Source: Kosakonia quasisacchari (GTDB taxonomy: Bacteria; Pseudomonadota; Gammaproteobacteria; Enterobacterales; Enterobacteriaceae). From it: a stretch of DNA of 64,000 nucleotides. Shown piece after piece: positions 55,535 through 64,000 of this stretch (within the stretch, counting starts at the first letter, position 1; each line of letters starts with the position of its first letter). The position numbers and the translations under genes are program-made. The stretch lies in assembly GCF_004331415.1 (NCBI RefSeq), contig NZ_SJOP01000007.1:124001-188000 (forward strand), in the 5' to 3' direction. Below the pieces are notes generated by a model. The model was not told where the DNA came from. It made no database searches and saw only the letters and a program-made list of their open reading frames with translations.

Positions 55535-56425
55535 GTGTTAGTCATTATTGGCTATATCGTCGTTTTCGCGACCGTATTTGGCGGCTTTGCGCTCAGTGGC
55601 GGCAATCTTGCGTCACTGTTTCAGCCTACCGAATTTTTAATTATCGGCGGCGCAGGCGTAGGGGCTTTTATTGTCGGAAATAACGGTAAAGCGATTCGGG
55701 CCACCTTAAAAGCGTTTCCTACTCTGTTTAAAGGTTCCCATTTCACCAAAGCGTTATATATGGATCTGCTGGCCATGATGTATCTGTTGCTGGCGAAAGG
55801 CCGACAGAATGGCCTGGTATCGCTGGAAAACGATATTGAAGATCCGCAGAACAGCCCGATTTTCTCTGCCTATCCACGGCTGATGGCCGACAGTGAAATC
55901 ATGAATTTCATCACCGATTACCTGCGTCTGATGGTGAGCGGTAATACCAACGCGTTTGAAATGGAAGCGTTGATGGATGAAGAGATTGAGACCTGCGAAC
56001 ACGAGCATGAAGTGCCGGCGCACAGCCTTAACTCCGTCGGTGACGGGTTGCCCGCATTTGGTATCGTGGCGGCGGTCATGGGGGTGGTTAACGCCCTGGC
56101 GGCGGCCGATCGTCCGGCAGCGGAACTGGGGGCGCTGATTGCCCACGCCATGGTCGGTACCTTCCTCGGTATTTTGCTGGCATACGGCATGGTGCTGCCG
56201 CTGGCGACGCTGCTGCGTCAGCATAGTGCGGAACACCTGAAAATGCTTGAGTGCATTAAGACCATGCTGCTTTCCAGCATGAACGGTTATGCGCCGCAGA
56301 TCGCCGTTGAATTTGGCCGTAAGACTCTCTTTTCCACGGAACGTCCCAGCTTCGCGGAACTGGAAGATCACGTTCGCGAAGTGCGTACCTCAAGCTCTTC
56401 ATCCTCTTCGGGTGAATCGACATGA
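55535..56425 (+). CDS. motA: Stator protein MotA
   Basis: A 296-residue inner-membrane stator subunit with four helices. It has 'LVIIGYIVVFATVFGGFALSGG' at the N terminus and 'PADRPAAELGALIAHAMVGTFLGILLAYGMVLPLA'-type helices 3-4. The cytoplasmic loop charged residues ('MDEEIETCEHEHEVPAHSL') contact FliG. The GTG start follows AAGGAG and is the same codon as E. coli motA. It overlaps motB by four bases. Confidence 0.95.
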   Translation: MLVIIGYIVVFATVFGGFALSGGNLASLFQPTEFLIIGGAGVGAFIVGNNGKAIRATLKAFPTLFKGSHFTKALYMDLLAMMYLLLAKGRQNGLVSLENDIEDPQNSPIFSAYPRLMADSEIMNFITDYLRLMVSGNTNAFEMEALMDEEIETCEHEHEVPAHSLNSVGDGLPAFGIVAAVMGVVNALAAADRPAAELGALIAHAMVGTFLGILLAYGMVLPLATLLRQHSAEHLKMLECIKTMLLSSMNGYAPQIAVEFGRKTLFSTERPSFAELEDHVREVRTSSSSSSSGEST

Positions 56426-57378
56426 GTAAGAAGTCTGCCACTACCATTGTTGTCCGCAGATCCATCAATAAAAAGCATGGTTCTCACGGCGGTTCCTGGA
56501 AAATCGCCTATGCGGACTTTATGACCGCGATGATGGCGTTTTTCCTGGTGATGTGGCTGCTCTCTTCTTCCAGCCCGGAGCAGCGCCAGCAAATCGCTGA
56601 ATATTTCCAAATGCCGATTAAAACCACGCTGGCACAGGGTGATAAAGCGAGCCTTAGCGACAGCATGATCCCCGGCGGTGGCGAAGATGTCATTAAACAA
56701 GATGGCGAGGTTTTCAAGCGGACGTTGCAGCAACTGGACGAGAAGAAGAGTGAAGTCAACCTGAAGCGCGCGAGGGAGAAGCTGGAAAGCCTGATCCAAA
56801 TCGATCCGCGTTTGAACAACTTCACCTCCAACCTGCGGCTTTCGCTGACCGATGACGGATTGCTGATTCAGATCACCGATAGCGCGGATCGTCCGATGTT
56901 CCAGATAGGCCGGCCGACACCGGAAAGCTACATGGTGAACATTCTGCAGGCTCTGGTGCCGGTGTTAAACGACATGCCGAACCGCATCATTGTGACCGGT
57001 CATACGGATTCGCTGCCTTACGCCAACGGTGAGCAGGGCTACAGCAACTGGGAGCTCTCTTCCGATCGTGCCAACGCGGCGCGGCGCATTCTGACTGGCG
57101 CAGGGCTTGCCAGCAATAAATTTATCCGGGTTGTCGGTACGGCGGACACCATGATGCAGGCCGGTTCCGATGCGGCCGATCCCATTAACCGCCGTATCAG
57201 TATCCTGGTGCTGAGCCAGCAGAAAGAGAAACAGATCATGCAAGAAGATGTGCTTTTGCGCGACACGCTGGTTTCATCCCCGGCGAGCCAGAGTGCATCA
57301 GCCACCGACGCGCCGCAGAGCAGCAGCGCAGTGGCAGTTGAACCTACGGTAAAAAGCGGTCCTGAGGAGATTAAGTAA
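56422..57378 (+). CDS. motB: Stator protein MotB
   Basis: A 318-residue stator subunit with one membrane helix (about 28-50). The essential proton-carrying Asp is in 'AYADFMTAMMAFFLVMWLLS' (Asp33). The periplasmic OmpA-like peptidoglycan-binding domain is 'RIIVTGHTDSLPYANGEQGYSNWELSSDRANAARRIL' near 190-226. It lies between motA and cheA as in E. coli. Confidence 0.95.
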   Translation: MSKKSATTIVVRRSINKKHGSHGGSWKIAYADFMTAMMAFFLVMWLLSSSSPEQRQQIAEYFQMPIKTTLAQGDKASLSDSMIPGGGEDVIKQDGEVFKRTLQQLDEKKSEVNLKRAREKLESLIQIDPRLNNFTSNLRLSLTDDGLLIQITDSADRPMFQIGRPTPESYMVNILQALVPVLNDMPNRIIVTGHTDSLPYANGEQGYSNWELSSDRANAARRILTGAGLASNKFIRVVGTADTMMQAGSDAADPINRRISILVLSQQKEKQIMQEDVLLRDTLVSSPASQSASATDAPQSSSAVAVEPTVKSGPEEIK

Positions 57379-59391
57379 GTGGACATAAGCGATTTTTATC
57401 AGGCCTTTTTTGACGAGGCGGATGAGCTGATGGCGGATATGGAAAAATATCTGCTGGAGCTGGATCTCGACTCACCGGACAGAGAAGTTCTGAATGCGAT
57501 TTTTCGCGCTGCGCACTCGATAAAAGGCGGTGCGGGCACCTTTGGTTTCACTGTGTTACAGCAAACCATGCACATCCTGGAAAACCTGCTGGATGATGTA
57601 CGCAGCGGTACGTTGACGATTACCGGCCCTATTCGCGATCTGTTTTTGGAGAGCAAAGATATTATGCAGGATCAACTGGATGCCTATAAAGCTTCAGCCG
57701 AGCCCGACGAGGAGACATTCCACTATATCTGCGAAGCGTTGCGCCAGATAGCGCTCGACGGTGCGGCTCCTGCGGCGGTTTCCACAGACGTTGCTGCGCC
57801 TGTTGTGGCCGAGGCAGTCGTCATAGAAGCGGTGGCAGCACCGGCGGTGAAACCGGCTGAGGATGGCCAGCGACTGCGCATCGTGCTGAGCAAAATCAAA
57901 GAAGACGATCGCCAGCCGCTGATCGATGAAATGGGCAATTTAGGCCGCGTGAGCCATTTGCAGGCCGAAAATGAGAACCTGCAACTGACGCTGCACACGA
58001 CCGTATCCCCGGACGATATTCTCGCGGTGTTGTGCTTTGTGCTTGAACCGGAACAGATTGCCATCACGCCTGCACCGGCTGAAGACGAACCTGTTGCCAC
58101 ATCCGACGAACCTGCGGCACCCGCGCCTGCGCCGGTTAACGCGGTGGCCGCACCGGCGGCACCTGCAGCGCGTGCGACACGCCCGGAAAATAACCGCCAG
58201 CGTCCGCAAGCGACAGAAGCCAGCAGTATCCGCGTGGCGGTCGAGAAGGTCGATCAGATAATCAACCAGGTGGGCGAGTTGATCATCACCCAGGCCATGC
58301 TCTCGCAGCTTTCTGGTGTGCTCGATTCAACCAACCACGACACGCTGATTAGCACCATCGCGCAACTGGAGCGTAACGCGCGCGACTTGCAGGAGTCGGT
58401 GATGTCAATCCGCATGATGCCAATGGAATATGTCTTCAGCCGCTTCCCGCGACTGGTTCATGACCTTGCCGGTAAGCTCAATAAAGAAGTGGAACTGACG
58501 CTGGTCGGTGGTTCTGCTGAGCTGGATAAACGTCTTATCGAACAGATTGTCGATCCGCTGACGCACCTGGTGCGTAACAGCCTCGATCACGGTATTGAAC
58601 CGGTCGATGTGCGCCGCGCCAACGGTAAAGCCGACAAGGGGAACCTGGTGCTTTCGGCGGAACACCACGGCGGCAATATCATTATCGAAGTGACCGACGA
58701 TGGTGCTGGGCTGAACCGCGAGAAGATCCTGGCGCGTGCGCAGCTGCAGGGCATGACGATCAGCGAAAACATGAGTGATGAAGATGTCTGGATGCTGATT
58801 TTCGCGCCGGGCTTCTCCACGGCGGAAAAAGTGACCGATGTCTCGGGTCGCGGCGTGGGTATGGACGTGGTGCGCCGTAACATTCAGGAAATGGGCGGGC
58901 ATGTGACCATCCATTCCGAGCAGGGGCGCGGCTCGAAGATCCGCATCATTCTGCCGCTGACGCTGGCGATCCTCGACGGGATGTCGGTGCGTGTTGGCTC
59001 GGAAATCTACGTTCTGCCGCTCGGCAGCATGATGGAATCGTTGATGCTTTCCGAAAACGTCCTGCACCGGATGACTGGCGGCGAGCGCATGTTGCAGGTG
59101 CGTGAAGAGTATTTACCGCTGGTTGAGCTGGGCACGCTGTTTGGCATTCACGACGAAAATTACGATATCAGCGAAGGGATTGCCGTCATTGTGCAGAGCG
59201 CCGGTAGCCGTTACGCCTTACTGGTGGATCAACTGATCGGCCAGCACCAGGTAGTGGTGAAAAATCTTGAGCAGAACTACCGCAAAATTCCGGGTATTTC
59301 TGCGGCGACCATCCTCGGCGACGGCAGCGTCGCGCTGATTCTGGATGTGGCGGTGTTAACGACGCTGGCAAAAAGCGCTAAGGCGCAATGA
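57379..59391 (+). CDS. cheA: Chemotaxis histidine kinase CheA
   Basis: A 670-residue kinase. The P1 phosphotransfer domain has His46 in 'FRAAHSIKGGAGTFGF'. The P2 region lies at about 160-230, and an Ala/Pro linker (230-275) follows. P3 dimerisation comes next, and the P4 ATP lid has N box 'LTHLVRNSLDHGIEP' and G boxes 'VTDDGAGLNRE' and 'SGRGVGMDVVRRNI'. P5 couples to CheW. The GTG start directly abuts the motB stop. P2, which docks CheY and CheB, is present although cheY and cheB are not in the window. Confidence 0.97.
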   Translation: MDISDFYQAFFDEADELMADMEKYLLELDLDSPDREVLNAIFRAAHSIKGGAGTFGFTVLQQTMHILENLLDDVRSGTLTITGPIRDLFLESKDIMQDQLDAYKASAEPDEETFHYICEALRQIALDGAAPAAVSTDVAAPVVAEAVVIEAVAAPAVKPAEDGQRLRIVLSKIKEDDRQPLIDEMGNLGRVSHLQAENENLQLTLHTTVSPDDILAVLCFVLEPEQIAITPAPAEDEPVATSDEPAAPAPAPVNAVAAPAAPAARATRPENNRQRPQATEASSIRVAVEKVDQIINQVGELIITQAMLSQLSGVLDSTNHDTLISTIAQLERNARDLQESVMSIRMMPMEYVFSRFPRLVHDLAGKLNKEVELTLVGGSAELDKRLIEQIVDPLTHLVRNSLDHGIEPVDVRRANGKADKGNLVLSAEHHGGNIIIEVTDDGAGLNREKILARAQLQGMTISENMSDEDVWMLIFAPGFSTAEKVTDVSGRGVGMDVVRRNIQEMGGHVTIHSEQGRGSKIRIILPLTLAILDGMSVRVGSEIYVLPLGSMMESLMLSENVLHRMTGGERMLQVREEYLPLVELGTLFGIHDENYDISEGIAVIVQSAGSRYALLVDQLIGQHQVVVKNLEQNYRKIPGISAATILGDGSVALILDVAVLTTLAKSAKAQ

Positions 59392-59428
59392 AACGCAGCC
59401 TGACGTCAGTTTTTGAAAAGGTTATGAA

Positions 59429-59938
59429 ATGAATTTATCGAACACAGACAAGCAGTTAACCGGTGACAACACCGGTAATGAGTTCCTGGTCTTCCGCCTG
59501 GGCAAAGAAGAGTACGGCATTGAGATCCTTAAAGTGCAGGAGATCCGGGGTTACGATCGCGTCACGCGCATCGCCAACACGCCTGCCTTTATTGCCGGTG
59601 TGACCAACCTGCGCGGCGTGATTGTGCCAATTGTCGATCTGCGCGTGAAGTTTGAACTGGCTTCCGCCGAGTTTGACGACAATACGGTGGTGATCGTGCT
59701 GAGCCTCGACAGCGGTCGCGTGGTCGGGATTGTGGTTGATGGCGTTTCCGATGTGCTGGCGCTCAATGCCGCGCAGATCAAACCCGCGCCGGAATATACC
59801 GTTACGCTCTCCACGCAGTATCTGCTGGGTCTTGGCTCGCTCGATGAGCGCATGCTGATTCTGGTGGATATTGAAAAGCTGCTGAACAGCGAAGAGATGG
59901 AGCTGATTGAACGCGTGACCGAGACCTCTTTTAACTAA
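59429..59938 (+). CDS. cheW: Chemotaxis coupling protein CheW
   Basis: A 169-residue adaptor that links receptors and CheA. '[57 protein letters not shown]' is the family signature, and length equals E. coli CheW (167). It ends the motAB-cheAW run at a terminator. In E. coli tar, tap and cheRBYZ would follow; here they do not. Confidence 0.97.
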   Translation: MNLSNTDKQLTGDNTGNEFLVFRLGKEEYGIEILKVQEIRGYDRVTRIANTPAFIAGVTNLRGVIVPIVDLRVKFELASAEFDDNTVVIVLSLDSGRVVGIVVDGVSDVLALNAAQIKPAPEYTVTLSTQYLLGLGSLDERMLILVDIEKLLNSEEMELIERVTETSFN

Positions 59939-59974
59939 TTTTGTTTTACTTTTAATACGCGCTGTACCTTACAG

Positions 59975-60003
59975 GCCTTTCCCTTACGGGAAAGGCTTTT
60001 TTT
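59975..60003 (+). terminator. Terminator after cheW
   Basis: GCCTTTCCC-TTAC-GGGAAAGGC followed by seven Ts: a strong nine-bp intrinsic terminator 36 bases after the cheW stop. Confidence 0.95.
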
Positions 60004-60051
60004 GTTCACGCTAACCTGCGATAAACTTTTTTTTGCCTTTTCGCAACGTGA

Positions 60052-60798
60052 TCACCAGGTGATATAAACCCGAATCGTTCTGCCCACTTGGCTTTTCAGA
60101 TACTGGTGCATTTTGTAGACATCATTGCTGGTATTAACGTCGTCAAAGACAAAACGAACCTGATTTTCATTCGTCGCGGCGAAAGTGTAAGCCCGGAAGT
60201 CATGAGACAGGTCATAAACAGTATCACCAAGTAAGATCTGTATTCCTGCAACATTAAGTTCATCCACTAGTTGCTCATCACTTTCAAGAGTGTTGGTAGT
60301 AAAGAATATGGCGAATTGGCATTTAGCGGGGGTGAGTTCGGGTAAGTACCATGCATGTAAACTCACGACATTAGCAATCGACTCAGGTGCTTGAATAATA
60401 GATGTATAACCTGTAACTCCATATTCCTCACCATCCGGAGGATGAAAAGCCCCAACCTCCATATCAAATATCACTTTCCAGTTATCGCCAGGTTCACCAA
60501 CCCCACCAACCCCGCTCCAGTCCATTGCTTCCATATCCTCGTGCGTCGCAACCCAGGGAACAAAATCCTGTTGCGCATTGCATAATTCGATATTAGGCAA
60601 GAAGTTAAATGCCGTACCCACGGCGATACCTGCCACCGCGCGCCAGTCATTTTCAACCACCACCTGTTCTGTTAAGCCTGGATTTCTGACGAGGTACATT
60701 CCTGCATCATTCCATACGCTTCTGCTGACCCGGTTACCGGCCTAAAGCTGTAACATCGCCCATGCGAATGAACCTTCTGGTGCGGTTAAATCTGCCAT
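60052..60798 (-). pseudogene. DUF2829 (Tad2-like) protein with an in-frame amber codon
   Basis: From ATG 60798 (AAAGGAGAG upstream) the frame reads MADLTAPEGSFAWAMLQL, then TAG (60744-60742), then 'AGNRVSRSVWNDAGMYLVRN' and on to a stop at 60052. Across the TAG the sequence matches the DUF2829 start ('F-x-x-A-L-x-x-L-x-x-G-k-x-V-x-R-x-x-W-n-x-x-G-M-y'), and 'NAQQDFVPWVATHEDMEAMDW' is the family end. DUF2829 includes the phage anti-Thoeris protein Tad2. Residues after about 105 are an unrecognised second domain of about 140 residues. It could be a pseudogene, an amber read-through gene, or a shortened protein from ATG 60699 missing the first 33 residues. It lies between cheW and fliC. Confidence 0.72.
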
Positions 60799-60937
60799 CG
60801 CTACTCTCCTTTAAACGGAATATAAAAAAGAGAGCCAGCGCGGAAATGAAAGAGAGATGAAGGTTCTGATAACGCGTTTAGTCAACGCAATGCAGGGCGG
60901 TTTATTACTGATAGAAAGGCGTGTTAAATCGCAGGCA

Positions 60938-60967
60938 ATAAAAAACCCGCCCAGGCGAATGGGCGGG
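60938..60967 (-). terminator. Terminator of fliC
   Basis: On the reverse strand CCCGCCCA-TTCGCC-TGGGCGGG is followed by TTTTTTATT: an eight-bp GC stem, 41 bases after the fliC stop. Confidence 0.92.
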
Positions 60968-61008
60968 TGGGTAAAAAGCAGGCCGCAGCCTGCCGGAAAC
61001 ACCAGAAA

Positions 61009-62247
61009 TTAACGCAGCAGAGACAGTACGTTCTGCGGAACCTGGTTAGCCTGGGCCAGTACGGTAGTACCAGCAGACTGCAGGATGTTCGCGCGGCTCA
61101 TTTCAGAAACTTCAGAAGCGAAGTCCGCATCCAGAATACGAGAGCGAGACTGAGACAGGTTGTTAACGGTGTTGTTCAGGTTGCTGATAACAGAAGCGAA
61201 ACGGTTCTGTACCGCACCCAGACCAGAACGCAGTTCGTCAACCTGAGCCAGCGCGTCGTCAACTTTACCCAGCGGATCATCAGTTGCCGGAGTAGTAGAA
61301 ACGGCTTTACCCTGAGTAATCGTACCATTTTTGCTGACTTCTGCTTCAGTCAGGTTGCCGTTGGCATTCTGCAGGTAGTAGTTACCTTCGCCATCGGTTA
61401 CCAGGTCATCGGTAATAGCACCCTTGTTGGCAGCAACGGTCATCTCAACGCTGGAACCCATGGTGTCTTTACCCATGGTCACACCAGTGGTGGTCGCAGG
61501 AGTTGCGGAGTCGAAAGTCAGGCCATCACCAGCAGCGTTCATGGTTGCTTCAAAGTAGTCAGAACCAGACTGAACGTATACTTTGCCATCATCGCCTTTA
61601 ACAACAGCGTCAACGGTCGCAGTACCTTTGCTATCAACTACGTTGCTGCCGTCAGATTTGATTTTAAGGTCTACGTTTACATCAGTAGTTACAGTCAGAG
61701 TTGAAGGATCAACGCCACCAGCGATGTTGAAACCGTCCATCGACAGAGTGCTGGAATCCATTTTGTTCAGTTGGATATCGATAGTCTGGCCATCGTTAGA
61801 ACCAACCTGGATAGACAGGCTCTGGTCTTTGCTCAGTACTTTCACGCCGTTGAACTCAGTCTGTTCAGAGATACGGTTGATTTCAGACAGACGCGCGTCG
61901 ATTTCGTCCTGGATGGACTGACGGTCAGAATCAGAGTTGGTGCCGTTCTGCGCCTGTACAGACAGACGACGGATGTTCTGCAGGTTGTCGTTGATTTCGT
62001 TCAACGCGCCTTCAGTGGTCTGCGCGATGGAGATACCGTCGTTGGCGTTACGGGAAGCCTGGCTCAGGCCGTTGATGTTAGCAGTGAAGCGGTTAGAGAT
62101 TGCCTGACCTGCTGCATCGTCTTTGGCGCTGTTAATACGCAGACCAGAAGACAGACGTTCAATTGCAGTACCCAGAGAGCCCTGAGATTTATTCAGGTTG
62201 TTTTGGGCGACGAGGCTGAGGGCGTTGGTATTAATAACCTGGGACAT
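61009..62247 (-). CDS. fliC: Flagellin FliC
   Basis: A 412-residue filament subunit. The N-terminal D0/D1 segment (MSQVINTNALSLVAQNNLNK, 'LSSGLRINSAKDDAAGQAISNRF', residues 1-170) and the C-terminal D0/D1 segment (about 325-412, ending 'NQVPQNVLSLLR') are close to E. coli/Salmonella. The exposed middle (about 175-320) is short and unlike common serotypes. It has its own sigma-28-type promoter and terminator and is divergent from fliD, as is usual. Confidence 0.97.
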   Translation of the reverse strand: MSQVINTNALSLVAQNNLNKSQGSLGTAIERLSSGLRINSAKDDAAGQAISNRFTANINGLSQASRNANDGISIAQTTEGALNEINDNLQNIRRLSVQAQNGTNSDSDRQSIQDEIDARLSEINRISEQTEFNGVKVLSKDQSLSIQVGSNDGQTIDIQLNKMDSSTLSMDGFNIAGGVDPSTLTVTTDVNVDLKIKSDGSNVVDSKGTATVDAVVKGDDGKVYVQSGSDYFEATMNAAGDGLTFDSATPATTTGVTMGKDTMGSSVEMTVAANKGAITDDLVTDGEGNYYLQNANGNLTEAEVSKNGTITQGKAVSTTPATDDPLGKVDDALAQVDELRSGLGAVQNRFASVISNLNNTVNNLSQSRSRILDADFASEVSEMSRANILQSAGTTVLAQANQVPQNVLSLLR

Positions 62248-62314
62248 GGGGTTTCCTTATACACAATTTACTATACAGAGTATGGTTATGCGTCATTTCG
62301 TTCGCATACTTAAT

Positions 62315-62341
62315 AAATCGGCCTTATAAAAAATGACTAAA
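62315..62341 (-). promoter_or_regulatory. Sigma-28-type promoter of fliC
   Basis: On the reverse strand TTTAGTCA (62341-62334), an 11-base spacer ending TATAAG, and GCCGATTT (62322-62315), 67 bases upstream of the fliC ATG. E. coli fliC has a leader of similar length. Confidence 0.7.
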
Positions 62342-62711
62342 ATATTTTGCGCGAAAAACTTTTTTATTGGCTGGGCGGTTTTTACTTTTCGAGGGGGTTT
62401 TGGTGCTATATCGTTGATATTTTATGCGTCTTCATGGGTTATGTTTTAAATTAACCGCAAAACCGCGCGTATTTTGCGTAATTACTTTTTTGTCTTTTTC
62501 CTTTGAATTTTAATGCGGTTTTCTTGCTATATAAGGAAGAGGTTTTTATTGAACGCAAAGCGATAAATTGCCGTCATTTTTGTCGCTAATTATCAGGAAT
62601 GAATTTTGCTTCTTTATGTGCGGTGTTTGCCCTTTTGTAATCGGCTGGAATTGTTGAGAATAGCCAGTGAAAAGTGCGTCTTTCCTTTATAGTGCACTAA
62701 AGGTAAAAAAT

Positions 62712-62738
62712 TCATCTTTTATTTTTCTGCGCCGATAG
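62712..62738 (+). promoter_or_regulatory. Probable sigma-28 promoter of fliD
   Basis: GCCGATAG at 62731-62738 matches the sigma-28 -10 at seven of eight bases, 46 bases before the ATG. The -35 (TCATCTTT, 62712-62719) is poor. Confidence 0.5.
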
Positions 62739-62784
62739 CTTAATAGAGAATTACCACAAATATACATTTCCGACAGGAGAAGAA

Positions 62785-64000
62785 ATGGCTATATCATCAT
62801 TAGGGGTTGGTACTGGCGGGATTGATACGGCGTCGATGCTGGATCAGCTGAAAGCGGGCGAACAAACGCGCCTGACGCCGTATACCAGCCTGAAAAGCAA
62901 GTACGACTCGCAAATTTCGGCCTGGGGCCAGATTTCCAGCCTGCTGTCGAACTTACAAAAAAGCGTCACCACCATGGGCGGCGATGCGTTCAATAAAATG
63001 ACCGTTAGCGCCAACGAAGCGTTTTCCGCTGTTGCGGGCAGCGGCGCACAAGCCGATAGCCACTCGGTGACGATTTCGCAGCTCGCCGCCGCGCATAAAC
63101 TGAAAACGCAGCCGCAGGCCAGCGCGGATACCGCGCTCGGTACCAGCACATCGGGCGGTACGCGCACCATCACCATCACGCAGAACGATGGTAAAACGAT
63201 GGACGTTGAGCTGAAAGATGATGAAACCTCGCTGAACCAGATTGCGAAAGCGATCAATAAAGAGAAAGGCGATGTGAGCGCATCCGTTCAGCGTACCGAT
63301 GACGGCTATCAACTGGTACTGAGCTCGAAAACAACCGGTTCAGACGGGAAGATGAGCGTGAAAGTTGATGGCGACGCCTCGCTTGCCGGGGTGCTGGATA
63401 CTTCAAACGGCGGTCAGCATATTGATGCTCAGGGCCAGGTCGTTAACGACCCAGGTATGAGTGACAACATGATCTCCGTTTCGGATGCGCAGGACGCGAA
63501 ATTGCGCGTCGACGGTTCCGACTACACGCGTTCAACCAACAACATCAATGACATCATTGATGGCGTGACGCTGAACCTGAAAAAAGTGTCGGAAAACGGT
63601 GCTTCTGAGCAGCTCACGCTGACCAACGATACCTCGGCAATCAAAACCAGCCTGCAAGATTTTGTTAAGCAATACAACGCATTGCTGGATAAAACCACCT
63701 CGGCCAGTAAATATGTCGCTGCCGATACTTCCGGCCTTGGCGATGAAGATGTTGCCACGCAGAGTTCGAAAAGCGGCGCGCTGATGGGCGATTCCACCCT
63801 GCGCGGGCTGGTGAGCGAAATCCGTTCCACCGTGAATGGTGTGTACGGTGATGCGGATGCGACCTACGGTTCGCTGGCGGATCTCGGTATTTCAATTGAT
63901 GCCCAGACCGGCCAGATGACGCTGAACGAAGATACGCTGGATGAAGCGATTGCCGACAACCCGGAACAGATTGCGAACATGTTCTCCGGTCGTGGTACCA
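62785..64000 (+). CDS. fliD: Filament cap protein FliD (3' end outside window)
   Basis: The first 405 residues of the HAP2 filament cap. It starts MAISSLGVGTGGIDTASMLD after CAGGAGAAGAA, with 'SDGKMSVKVDGDASLAGVL' and 'DIIDGVTLNLKKVSENG' later on; these are typical of FliD. A pentamer of FliD folds exported flagellin at the tip. The gene runs off the window with about 60 codons or more expected to remain. fliS and fliT would normally follow. Confidence 0.96.
   Translation, partial: MAISSLGVGTGGIDTASMLDQLKAGEQTRLTPYTSLKSKYDSQISAWGQISSLLSNLQKSVTTMGGDAFNKMTVSANEAFSAVAGSGAQADSHSVTISQLAAAHKLKTQPQASADTALGTSTSGGTRTITITQNDGKTMDVELKDDETSLNQIAKAINKEKGDVSASVQRTDDGYQLVLSSKTTGSDGKMSVKVDGDASLAGVLDTSNGGQHIDAQGQVVNDPGMSDNMISVSDAQDAKLRVDGSDYTRSTNNINDIIDGVTLNLKKVSENGASEQLTLTNDTSAIKTSLQDFVKQYNALLDKTTSASKYVAADTSGLGDEDVATQSSKSGALMGDSTLRGLVSEIRSTVNGVYGDADATYGSLADLGISIDAQTGQMTLNEDTLDEAIADNPEQIANMFSGRGT

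Larger units (their letters stand above)
62248..62784. other. fliC-fliD divergent intergenic region
   Basis: This 537-bp AT-rich region contains a promoter for each flanking gene at its two ends. The 390 bp between them show no gene, RNA or repeat that I can recognise. It is longer than the matching gap in E. coli. Confidence 0.5.

Overview
The window reads as chromosome of an enterobacterium close to Kosakonia/Enterobacter. The dcm, kptA, ygaP/ygaV, yqaE, scr, gadBC-hdeA and flagellar proteins all resemble Escherichia/Klebsiella homologues, and base composition is GC-rich in housekeeping genes with AT-rich accessory patches. The genus is my inference from gene content, not a database result. 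No tRNA, rRNA, CRISPR array, insertion sequence or integrase was recognised.

Layout. 1-7.8 kb: yqaE, an unknown 293-aa gene, a Tsr/Tar-type chemoreceptor, dcm (without vsr), kptA, ygaP-ygaV and a secreted lipase-like hydrolase. Both the unknown gene and the chemoreceptor carry good sigma-28 (FliA) promoters, so both probably belong to the flagellar regulon. 8-10.8 kb: an orphan TccC-type toxin (C subunit of an insecticidal Tc complex) whose AT-rich C-terminal effector region has features of a C80-like cysteine peptidase. 10.9-17.4 kb: a complete sucrose PTS regulon, scrK-scrYAB-scrR, with three ScrR operators. 17.8-21.1 kb: glutamate-dependent acid resistance (gadB, gadC, hdeA). 21.2-24.8 kb: a PhnCDEE-type phosphonate/phosphite importer without catabolic genes. 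25.0-28.8 kb: an orphan VgrG followed by two paralogous small membrane proteins. 29.1-33.1 kb: a three-gene ABC importer of the ferric/hexose-phosphate (FbpABC/AfuABC) class. 33.1-36.1 kb: an ECF sigma factor, NrsF-type anti-sigma factor, DsbD-like electron carrier and exported peroxiredoxin, which look like one envelope redox-stress operon. 36.5-38.2 kb: an SgrR-family regulator. 38.2-40 kb: 1.8 kb without a convincing gene, containing five tandem 76-bp repeats.

40-64 kb is a flagellar and chemotaxis locus: flgNMA diverging from flgBCDEFGHIJ-flgKL, then a chemoreceptor, fliA, flhDC, motAB, cheAW, a DUF2829 (Tad2-like) gene with an in-frame amber codon, fliC and the start of fliD. Having flhDC, fliA, the rod/hook genes, the motor and the filament genes together differs from the scattered E. 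coli arrangement. The receptor methylation and CheY/CheZ genes that normally follow cheW are missing here. FlhD, FlhC and FliA are divergent from E. coli, and the flgK and fliC promoters share an unusual -35 half. Together these suggest a distinct or supplementary flagellar system.
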